Assembly: GCA_905221605.1 (NCBI GenBank)
Contig: CAJNDS010002654.1
Span: forward strand, 266,501-328,084
Length of the DNA: 61,584 nt
Reading direction: 5' to 3'
Source of the DNA: Symbiodinium natans
Lineage: Eukaryota > Sar > Dinophyceae > Suessiales > Symbiodiniaceae
The notes below the pieces were generated by a model. That model did no database searches and was not told the origin of the DNA. It saw only the letters and a list, made by a program, of their open reading frames with translations. Position 1 is the first letter of the stretch. Every line of letters begins with the position of its first letter. Below are positions 47,800-57,900 of this stretch, piece after piece. The position numbers were made by a program, and so were the translations under genes.

Positions 47800-48660
47800 G
47801 AGCCAAAAGTCAGAGGTTTGGGGTTGGGGTTGGCTGCCGCCTTCGCCCTCGGCGATGCGTGTTGGGCGGGGATTTGGAAAACTTGCTTGGAAGGGCGTGA
47901 AATCAGAAGTTTGGGCTTTCGCCGCTTTCGCCATGCTGATGCTGCATCTTTTATTTTTGTCTTGTCGAATGGTTGTTGGGCTTAGATGTCCATCATTCGA
48001 GGGCTTTTGGGAGGGCCAAAAAGTCAGAGGTTTTGGGATTGGGTTGGCTGCCGCCTTCGCGCCTGAAGTCAAAGGGTTGGGATGGGCGGTTGCTGCTGCC
48101 TTCGCTTTGGCTGATTCTGCATCTGGAAGGCCTGGTTGGAGGCGTGGTGGCCTTGTGAGTCTTTGTAAAAGTGCCAAAAACCCAAAGGTCTGGGCTTGGG
48201 GCTGGCTGCCGCCTTCGCCCTTGGGGTGATGCTGCGTTTTGGTTGGGGATCTGGATCCCTTGCTTGAAAGGGCCTCCCAGCAAGGGGCCTCAGGCCTGCT
48301 TTTCAGGCGGGTTCAGGCAAAAGGTTTCCGGCAAGCAGGAGATCCTCCCAGGCAGGGTGCTTCCCAGCCTTCCGAAATTCTTTCCAAAAAGTGCAAAAGC
48401 CCGAAGGTTTGGGCTTGGGGCTGGCAGCCGCCTTCGCCCTTGGATGCTGCGTCCTGGTTGGGGATCTGGATCCCGGGTGAAGCACCAGCGCCACGGGCCA
48501 AGGCCTAGGGCAGACCAGAAACTCGGGCCAGGCGACTCCCAGACAGCCGCCTCCTGCCAGGCAGGGCGTTTCAAGCAGGCACCCCAGCGGCCTCCCAGAC
48601 AGGAGCACAGGCAGGGGCCTCCGCCCTTGGATGCTGCGTCCTGGTTGGGGATCTGGATAT
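47800..48660. repeat. Diverged ~200-bp tandem repeats
   Basis: Five copies of a segment reading TTGGGGCTGGCTGCCGCCTTC, GCCCTTGG, GATGCTGCGT and TTGGGGATCTGG (near 47820, 48025, 48190, 48412 and 48605). Open frames across it are repeat products. Confidence 0.75.
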
Positions 48661-48889
48661 CACCAGGATTGCAGGGCCAGACAGGGGGCCTCGGGCAGGG
48701 AGGGGACTCTGGGGGCCAAGGCAGGGTGGGCCCTTTCAGGCAGGACCTCCCAGGCAGGGCCTCCCAGGCATGGTCACCGGGTCTGGGAGCCTCTGGTCCA
48801 GGAAACACGACGACGGCCGGGACCTCCCAAAAGGAGGTTGCCATGTTTTGCCCGAAGGTTTGGGGTATCTCATTCTAGAGGCGACCTGA

Positions 48890-49045
48890 CGGGTTTCTCG
48901 CCAGCGACCTGCCAGGTCCACCGCGCAGCCCGCAGCTGCCTGCGGGACTGGAGCTCCGTCGCCCGCCGGAGGGCTTCTGGCTCCGGAGCTCCCTCGCCTG
49001 CCGCCTTCGGTGCGTTCGCCCTGCTCGACGGCCCCGGGCTCACTC
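48890..49045 (+). other. GC-rich exon-like island
   Basis: Both plus frames are open; one ends SPAAFGAFALLDGPGLTQ, running straight into a TTTAGGG tract. No family recognised. Confidence 0.25.
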
Positions 49046-49109
49046 AGTTTAGGGTTTAGGGTTTAGGGTTTAGGGTTTAGGGTTTGGGGTTTGGGGTTTA
49101 GGGTTTCAA
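49046..49109. repeat. TTTAGGG tract
   Basis: Nine units, two of them TTTGGGG. Confidence 0.92.
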
Positions 49110-49890
49110 GGGACCAAGGAGGGACCCTTAGAAGGGGCCTTTGGGGTTATTCAGGGGGTATTAGCCCTCAAGCAATTTTTTGCATGTTGAACGCTGCGCT
49201 GATATTTGTGTCCATGTCACTCTACCGCTTTTTTCGTTGCGGTTGTTGCTTCATGGTCCACATACCTAGTGCTATAGCTGTTCGTGAAAGGGGCCGCTAC
49301 ACAAAGCTCATGCAGGCGATGGTATGAGTACCGTGAGCTTGTCTCTGGAAATGGAATCTGAGAAAGACGAAGTGGACCTTAGTCACCATTTCTCATAGAA
49401 CTTCTCTATCCAAAAGAAAAGGTCTGACCAAGAGTGGAAGGCCTTAAGAACCTCGAAGACCCATCCTCAAAAGCTTGCTTTTAGGCCCTTTGAGCGCTAA
49501 ACGCCGGCAGGTCTGCACGCGCGCATGCTCTGGCCAAAGTCGTGCGCCCTCTTGCAGGCCGGAGGTTTTGCTGTTTCAGGGTTGAGGGTTCAGTGGATTG
49601 AGAGTTTCGGGCTGTGCTTGCTCGACCCTACACACAACCACGGCCCCTTCACCACGGCCTTTTGGCATCCATGAAAGAGAAGCCAAAAGAGTGGGGTGTT
49701 TCGGCCCAAAACTCATCACAGCTGCACGAGTTCAGGGGTCCGCGTTGGGCTTCAGGATTCAATATTGCACTTGCGCATCTTCCGTCCCTCTTGGTGGCCC
49801 TCCGCCCAGCATCTCCGAAGTGCAATGCAGGTCAAAATCAGTGAAAGCCTCGAGTTGTCGAGCAACCCTAAACCCCAATTAAGTCGCAAA
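49110..49890. other. No supported gene
   Basis: Mixed unique sequence. Short open plus-strand frames (for example 49091-49327) have no recognisable domain. Confidence 0.3.
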
Positions 49891-49895
49891 AACTA

Positions 49896-49999
49896 CTTGG
49901 AGGTTCATGGGTAGTTGTTGAGTAGGGTTATAAGTACCCTTGATGAGGTTATAAGTACAGTTCCCAGACTTACAGCCCTGCGCATCACTACCCCTGAAC
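49896..49999. repeat. Foldback element, copy 1
   Basis: Left arm CTTGGAGGTTCATGGGTAGTT; the right arm reads CTACCCCTGAACCTC in the opposite sense. GTTATAAGTACC motifs lie between. A related copy is at 61417-61552. Confidence 0.65.
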
Positions 50000-50094
50000 C
50001 TCTAATCTGACACCCCTAAACGATCAGGACGGCGGAGGCTCGTCGCTGCTGTGGCATTTGGCACTGCTGCGGCCGCCAGACCCCCAAACATGTG

Positions 50095-50201
50095 GGAGTT
50101 TCCGAAATTAGGCGTACCTTATTGGGGTCCCTACTATAAGGGAATCCTAGTATTGTGGGCTTATAAACGGGGTGCCTCCTTTTCGCAAACCCCCATGTAA
50201 C
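50095..50201 (+). repeat. Small TTTCCGAAA element, copy 2
   Basis: Starts GGGAGTTTCCGAAATT, contains TACCTTATTGGGGTCCC and CTATAAGGGAATCCTA, and ends TTTTCGCAAACCCCCAT, an imperfect inverted repeat of the start. Confidence 0.75.
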
Positions 50202-50204
50202 ATC

Positions 50205-50381
50205 CAGGAAAAGCAACGATTGATGGCCTTTCTCGGTTCTCCATGACCCTGTTCTTCACGTCTGAACCTGCCGAGGTGACCTCCACACAGCAGCGCCCTT
50301 CCTCCTGCCTGTCCGTGAGCATTCCCAAGGATGCCGGAGTCTGTCGGATGGCAGGTTCTGTCTTCAAGTGTGCGAACACTT
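50205..50381 (-). other. Possible minus-strand exon
   Basis: Reads FAHLKTEPAIRQTPASLGML and then EEGRCCVEVTSAGSDVKNRV. A plus-strand frame is also open here (MTLFFTSEPAEVTSTQQ), so the strand is uncertain. It abuts the inverted-repeat element at 50201. Confidence 0.3.
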
Positions 50382-50777
50382 AAGCTCCCCGAAGTCCTTG
50401 CAGCCCAGACCCTGAAGCCCCAACACCAGGCGGCCCACGCTTGAAGCCCCAGTTTCTCAACCCAGATGCTGACAAGACACCTCGGAACAGGGACCTCACA
50501 GCCAAAGTCGGGTTTCGCGGGTCTGTTTGGGGTTCAGGGTTTCAGCGGGGTTTGGGTTGAGGGTCTAGCGGGGGCAGGGTAGGGGGTTAAGGAGGGTTTA
50601 GGGCGGTTTGTGAGCATACACGCACTTTCTAATTGAGGCCCTACTTAGAAAATTGAGCTACAAGCTATAAAAAGGTTTTGGGCGCCATGAAATGGTGTTG
50701 CCAACGGGATTCCCCAATCAAACAATTCGAAGACAGGAGAATCACAAGGCGGAGGCCGGCTAGGGGAGGGGGGGAGG

Positions 50778-50926
50778 GTGTTTAGGGGTTTAGGGGGTTT
50801 AGGGGTTTAGGGGTTTAGGGGTTTAGGGCTTTAGGGCTTTAGGGCTTTAGGGGTTTAGGGGTTTAGGCGTTTAGGGTTTAGGGGTTTAGGGTTTAGGGGT
50901 TTAGGGTTTAGGGTTCAGGGTTTCGA
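50778..50926. repeat. TTTAGGGG octamer tract
   Basis: Unlike most tracts this one is dominated by TTTAGGGG and CTTTAGGG units, with heptamers only at the right end. Confidence 0.92.
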
Positions 50927-51147
50927 GAGGGAGGGAGGGGGAGGGGCTGGGCAGGGGTTGGTGCTTTGCGAACCTTCTGAGCCCTTAAAATGCCCTTAAA
51001 CCACCCTGGCTCCTGGTTTTGGGGTTGAGGGTCGAAGACCTTCAGACCCACTTTGTTTAGAGTGTAGGGACCGGTGGACTGAGGAAAGACGCGGGGAACG
51101 GAACAAGGCAGAAGACACAGGTGACCCAAACCCATGCCACGACATAC

Positions 51148-51480
51148 CTGTGTCAGTGGTTGAGCCAACATTGTCGTCAGGGCAGTACAGAAATAACATG
51201 TTTCCGGTATGTGAGAACCAAAGGCCAAAGGCATTGGACACGAGCCACACGACAGAAACCGGGGCTCAAGGATACGGCGGACGCTTAGAGCCCGAAGCCA
51301 CTTGAGGTACCAGGTTTCAGGAGGTCGCTCAGCACAAAACGACCTCGCCGCAAACGCTAGAAAGTCGACCCAGCTGTCTGACCTAGCGAAGGAGAGCAAG
51401 GCCCAGACATCTCCACTCTGAAATCGAAACCACCTTCTCCCTTGGCCGCAGATCAGATGCCCCACATCACCCTCGCGCAT
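51148..51480 (-). CDS. Possible first exon of a minus-strand gene
   Basis: Opens with ATG: MREGDVGHLICGQGRRWFRF, then VWALLSFARSDSWVDFLAFA and later FCTALTTMLAQPLTQ, followed exactly by CAG|GTATGT, a canonical donor. It is 111 codons long with no stop. No family recognised. If real, it diverges from the UPRT gene across the 51560-51850 repeat tract. Confidence 0.4.
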
Positions 51481-51559
51481 GCCCAGAAAGACCCCGACCG
51501 GAGGTCCTGTAGTCCGCCTTTGGGAGGTCAGAACGATGGTGCCCTCAAACCCGGAACCA

Positions 51560-51850
51560 ACCCTAAACCCTAAACCCTAAACCCTAAACCCTAAACCCTA
51601 AACCCTAGACCCTAAACCCTAAACCCTAAACCCTAAACCCTAAACCCTAAACCCTAAACACTAAAGCCTAAACCCTAAACCCTAAACCCTAAACCCTAAA
51701 CCCTAAACCCTAAACCCTAAACCCTAAGCCTTAAAGCCCTAAACCCTAAACCCTAAACCCTCAACCCTAAACCCTAAACCCTAAACCCTAAACCCTAAAC
51801 CCTAAACCCTAAACCCTAAACCCTAAACCCTAAACCCTAAACCCTAAACC
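51560..51850. repeat. Longest CCCTAAA tract
   Basis: About 41 units over 290 bp, with scattered single-base variants (CACTAAA, CCTTAAA). Confidence 0.96.
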
Positions 51851-51907
51851 AGTCCACCCAAGTTGAAGTCTCAAACCCGCCGTGAGCCTGCGTCCGGCTT
51901 CAGCGAG

Positions 51908-51952
51908 GTGCTCTCCAGCCCTGGCATCACCATGCTCATGTCTGTCATCCGC
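51908..51952 (+). CDS. UPRT tentative exon 1
   Basis: After CGAG the frame reads VLSSPGITMLMSVIR, resembling the segment before the IRD-T motif near the UPRT N-terminus. Its donor (GG) does not fit the rule of the other exons, so the end is uncertain. Confidence 0.35.
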
Positions 51953-54900
51953 GGCTTGGTTGGCCAGGAAGAGGTTCTGGCGGTTGAGTAGGGTCAGGGT
52001 TGCGTGAGGGTTAGGGTGTGTAGGCATGGTTTCCTTAAACTGGTAATTGGATTTAAGCACCTTAATAGCCTCCGGCCGTGGTTCTTCTTGCGGAAGAGTG
52101 GCTGAGCTCCAATTTGTAAAGTGCTCCTTTCAAGGCTAGTGGCAACCTTTTGGCTTCTTCATGGCGGCACCTGAGGCACCCAAAGTCAGAACTAGGCTGG
52201 ATTCGGGGGAACGAAAAGGCATTTCTTGGGTATCCCCAAGGTTTGGGGTTTAGGGTTTAGGGTAGAACCCTGAACCCCAGCACAGTTTTTTTTTGAGCAA
52301 GTGTCAGCGAAGGGCCGCGCGCATGTTTTTTCAGCTGATGGCTGTCGTCGAGCGCCCCAAAGGGCGACAACCTCGCTGACGAAACCGCCCATCAGCATCC
52401 ACGATACCGACCCTACACCCTAAACCCTAAACCCTAAACCCTAAACCCTAAACCCTAAACCCTAAACCCTAAACCCTAAACCCTAAACCCTAAACCCTAA
52501 ACCCTAAACCCTAAACCCTAAACCCTAAACCCCCGCAACCCTAAACCCCAAACCCCAAACCCTAAACCCTAAACCCTAAACCCCAAACCCTCATCCTGAA
52601 AGTGCCCGAGCCGGGCCTGGAGCTCAGGAGACAAGCGGACCAACCAGGCGCGTGGGACGCGTATGGGGAAACTCCTACCCTGTACAGGGTTTAGGGTTTA
52701 GGGTTTAGGGGGGAACCACATTTTTGGGAAATTCCCGTCTTTCCCGGGTATACTAGTCCTACTTTTTTGTAGGGGGCTGTGTGTGACGGGTGTAGTAGTC
52801 CAGTCTACAATGTACCAAGAATGTTGTTTTGTGCCATCTTAATTTTGGGTTCCTAAATTTGCGGTTTTAGCATATTTGGCGGGGTATCCTTTCTGCTTCA
52901 AGGACCTAACGCCTGGTAAGCCTTCGATGGTAAGCTTAATTACCCTAAACCCTAACCCTAGACCCTAAACCCTAAACCCTAAACCCTGAACCCCAAACCC
53001 TACCCTAAACCCTAAAACCTAAACTCAGGGCCTAGGCCGCCCCCCTACGTTGGGGGGCGGCGCTTAAGCCCTTTGACCTCGATGGCACAAGCCGACCCAG
53101 GTCGCTCGCCCGCCTCCCACAGCATGGTCAGTAGCGCCCACACGATGGGCTCGAGGACCAGTACTGGTCTCTTCCCGATGACCCTCACACCCCTGACCCT
53201 TTCACGGAGGTACCCCCTCCCTGGCCCACCTGGCCCCTCTGACCCCCCTGACCCCCCTTGGCCCCCCTGGCCCCCCTCCTGGGCCCCCCTTCCTGGCCTT
53301 CCTGGCGGCTTTGCTGTCTGGCCCCTTTGTGCCGTTTTGGCAGCCTGTCCTCTTTACCGCCGGCCCGGGGCCTCTATCTTACCTTCGAGACCTTGCTGGC
53401 ACCCTTGACTCTCGTTTGAAAAGTGGACTGTTGTCTGAGTTTAGGCCTAAACCCTAAAAGGAATAGGTTTGGGTGGCTTTGCCGCCTTGGATGGCGTGGG
53501 GTGGGAGAAAAGTGTTAGATGGCCCTCCACAATCGGGCCAAAGCTGCTCTTCGGCACCTCGCGAAGCCTTCGAGCTTGTTCCGAAACCTAACCTTCACAG
53601 CATCTACGCCCTATCACAGCAAACCCTAAACCCTAAAACCTAAACCCTAAACCCTAAACCCTACAGGACCGCATCGTTCTGGCAGCCCAGGATCTCCAGG
53701 CATTTGAAAAGTTGCACCCTGAACTCAGATTTTTACGTAATCATACATTCAGACCCCTGGGAGGACTGAAAAAGAAGATTCCCCAAATAGTACCCTATAC
53801 TGCTACTGGTTCATTCTGAGGAACCCTTAAGGGGATCTATTTTGTGGATCCTCCCAGGGGGTTTCCCTAAACCCTAAACCCGACCTAAATCCTAAACCCT
53901 AAACCCTAAACCCCAAACCCCCTTGCCCGCGAACTCCCCACGCAGAGGCCGAGTACGTGCGGGCGGTGGATCGGCTGATGGCCATCCTGGCCGAGGAGCC
54001 CCCTTGCAAGGGGTCGTTTAGGGTTTAGGGTTTAGGGTTAGGGTTTAGGGTTTAGGGTTTAGGGTGTAGGGGTTTAGGGGTTTAGGGGTTTAGGGGTTTA
54101 GGGGTTTAGGGGTTTAGGGGTTTAGGGGTTTAGGGGCTTAGGGGCTTAGGGTTTAGGGTTTAGTGTTTAGGGTTTGGATCCAAAGAAAATTTAAGGGGGT
54201 TTCCGAAAACAGGAGGTGCCCGTTTTGGGGGGTCCCTTTCACGGGCTTCTATTCTAGTTGGGGTATTCAACGGGGTTACCCCTATTTTGGGTTTGGGTGC
54301 TTCCGATAACAAGGGTCTCCTAAGTGAGAAGGCCGAAAATTTCTCCAAAGAAGAACCCAAATCAATGGCGTGCCTCTTAGAATTCGGAGGCCAAGAAGGT
54401 GCCCTGAATGTCGAAAATCGCCACAGCTCGGTTCTAATTCGGGCGGCTAATTTATGCCTGGGCGTCGTACCCTGGGTTGGGGCTCTCGATCTTCGCAAGT
54501 TGGATCTCAGTGCTTTTGCTTGCAGGTGGTGCGTTGGTGTTTAGGGCATCAGAGGCTTAGAAGCCTGGAACCCCAAAACCCGAAGCCCCTACAGCCCGGA
54601 GACGCCAAAGCTACTAAAGCCCCAAACCCTGCACCCTATAATTCCGGCTCAGTCCGCCGTCCCCGCAGGAGACTGGTTTGGGTTTGCGGTTCAGGGTTTA
54701 GGAAAGTTTAGGAGGTTTGGGGGGCGGAAAGCGGGTGGAGGTGGGGGCGGGGAGAGTGGAGTGGGGGGGGGGGGTTGGGTGGGGGGTTCGGGGTCGGGGT
54801 GGGGCAGGGTTGGGGCCTAAATTTAAAGACTTTCCCCCTTAGCAGGTTCCTCCACAGAAAAGTTGCCGCGGGACCCCCCCCCCCCACGTTTTGGGGTAAG

Positions 54901-57900
54901 GAGGGAAGGGAGGTTTCACCCCCGCGAACCCATCCAACACGCCGCCAGGGTCAGCGGATCCTGCAGCTCTGAACGCCCCAACACCTCCAAAAGCCCCAAA
55001 CGCGCAAGAAGAGAACCGAAGCCCAGAAACAACCCTAGGTTCCCGTAACCCTAAATTTTCGTTCAACCCTAGACCCCAAAGCCTAAACCCTACACCCTCA
55101 ACCCTAAACTCTCAACCCTAAACCCTAAACCCTAAACCCTAAACCCGAAACCCTAAACCCTAAACCCGAAACCCTAAACCCTAAACCCAAAACCCTAAAC
55201 CCGAGACCCACGCAGGAGGGCGTGGCCAGGCTGCCCAGCGTCAAGCCACAGGTTCGAGAAGGGCTTCGTGGCAGGTGTGTTTTTGGATTTTGGGGGGTTT
55301 GTAGGGTTGTGCTTTTCTTGGGTTTTTCGGATTTTTGGGTTTTTGGGGGTTGTGGGGTTGTGCTTTTCTTGGGTTTTGCTCGGGTTTTTGGGTTTTGGGT
55401 TTGTAGGGTTGTGCTTTTGAGGTTTTCGGGGTTTTGGGTTTTGCCAAGGGTGTCATCCTTGTATTACTAGCGTCTTGGTGTTCTCAGAGCATTTTGTCCT
55501 TAGTAGGCCCAGGGCCACAAGCGACCAGTACGATCTGAGCCCTCATTCCCAACAGCACGGCGTTTTCGAGTCCTCAACTCTAAGCCTAAAGACCTAGAGT
55601 TCTTGAACTTTGTTCCCTAAGTCTATTTCCTAAAAGGCTTGGCTTAGAACCGCCGAGTTTCATGACAACGTGCTCTTGCTTACGGAGTCATGGGCAGTTC
55701 TGAGCATGTGTTGTGACAAAACCTCGAAAAAGCTCATAACGAGCACGGACTCCTTCGTTTACCTTACCTCTGAGCCCAGAAGTATCTACCCATGAACCCC
55801 TGCAAGTAGTGTGAAGCAGAGCTCCAAGAGGCTGTGTCGAAAGCCCTCAGAAGAAGTCCCCTCCTTCACCGGTGTCAGGTGATAGAGACGCCTTGCGGCA
55901 CGTACCACGGCGTGACCTCGCCCGATCCCCACACGATCTGCGCGGTGGACCCCCCAAAGGGATTCCTGGGCTTCCCTTGATATGTGGGGGGTACTGCGGG
56001 GGGTGGGGGGTTAGGGATCTCTAGAAAATCGAAACTCGCACAACCCTCAAACCCTCAACCCCAAACCCCAAACCCTAAAAACAGAGCTGCAGGGTGGAGC
56101 CCTTTGGAGTTCAGGAACTGAAGGGTTCAGCAGAGTTGGCTCGACCTTTGAGGCCCCCCCCCTTTGGGTTGAGGGTTTCGGGTTTAGCGTTTAGGGTTTA
56201 GGGTTTGGGGTCTAGGGTTTAGGGTTTGGGGTTTAGGGTTTGGGGTTTAGGGTTTGGGGTTTAGGGATGATTTAGGGAAGACCTGCCATGAACTCCAGAG
56301 AGCATAAACTGAAGGGGGGCCTTGCCTTGGTAGGACATTGTCCGCTCCGGCGGCATCCTTCTAGAGGCCCTTTTTTTTTGACTGAGGGCTTCTGCTGCTG
56401 GAGTTTGCCAGGTTTCTGGAATCTTCGATTGTTTTGTTCATTTTCCGATGTTTCTGAGGGTGCTTGAGGTTTTCACTCTTTCGCTGATTTGGGGCTCTCA
56501 GGCTCTGTTGCCGGATAGCTTCAGCTACTAGGAGCCGCAGGCTGAGGATAAAGTTGGGATCCGGTTCGCCTGCCCTACACCCTGCACGATGGTGTGCATC
56601 CTAAACCCTAAACCCTAGGCCATTAACGATCAACCCTAACCCCCAAGCCCTAAACCCTAAGCCCTGAACCCTAAGCCCTAGACCCTAAACCGCACAACTT
56701 GAGCGAACCTGTTGATTGTACTTATATGGCAACGGTTGGCAAACTTTCTTGGAAGCCTAAACCATAAACCCCAAACCCTAAACCCTAAACCCTAAACCCT
56801 AAATCCTAAACCCTAAACCCTCATCCCCCTTGCGCCAGGCCGTCCGACGCGTGCTGCCAGAGCTCAAGCTGCTCGGCTCTTCCTTGGCTGGGGAATCCTT
56901 CTGTGGGGGTTCCCCTAAACCCTAAACCCTGAACCCTAAACCCTAAACCCTAAACCCTAAACCCTAAACCCTAAACCCTAAACCCTAAACCCTAAACCCT
57001 AAACCCCAAACCCCAGCTTCCGAACTAAGGGGGCACCTTATTGGGAGACCTTACTATCAAGGGATCCTATAGTAAGGATCCCTTATTCTTCGTAAACCTC
57101 CCTCTGGGGCAATTTAGGGTGCAGGGGGGCTCCACAAGGTCTTTATGCTTGCCTCTTGTGCTCTTGATATGTTGCCCCCCATCTTTTCTCCGACCCCTTC
57201 AACGGCTTCATGGCTGGAAGAGTTGGCACATCGGAACTTTCCGGCCTCACTGCAACGAAGCTTTGTCAATACTCCCAGATCGAACATGCAAAGAACCTTT
57301 CTCAGAATTCCAGAGAGCAGACCTTTCCTCGGGAGCCCAGATAGTTGGTGGCTCGCGTGCTAGGCGCCTGGTATTAACCTGCTTGTCGGCTCATAACGTC
57401 CGATACTATGGCTACCATGCCCAAAAACACTGGTATTTACATCGTTCTTGCTTCTTTGCGCAACGTACTGCAAAAGGATGTTGATGTTTTTGGAACAAGA
57501 CACACTGTCACAAGCATTCATGTCTTTTGTGAACATGCCCAAACACTGCACTGGTATGTACATGAGGACCGCGAAGATCTTGATCCAGCGGAATGAGGCT
57601 CAAAGAGTTAGGGTTAAGGGTGTTTAGAGTTTAGGGTTTAGGGTTCAGGGTGAGCTCTGTACCCGTCTTGCCTCTACTTCGAGGTTCATCATGGGCAGTT
57701 GCAACTGGGCTTACAACTAGGGCAGCTCGAGTTCTGGCTGGTTATGACTGTGTGAACCTTAAACTCTTTTCCGAAGAGCACCTGCTTGGGACAGAGATGG
57801 ACAGAAAGGACTTGTTTGTGGTTTAGGGGGTTCAGAGCTTGGGGCTTAAGGTTTGGCGTTTTTTTGGGGCGTTTGGGTTGCGAAGGCTTGGTTGAAGCCG

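Noticed and set aside
51560-51850. A true chromosome end at the longest CCCTAAA tract
   Set aside because: Unique sequence and genes continue on both sides, and neighbouring tracts lie in both orientations.
53073-53408. Pro-rich plus-strand frame PGPPGPSDPPDPPW
   Set aside because: Produced by a CCCCCTGG-type simple repeat; it lies inside the UPRT intron region and does not fit its alignment.
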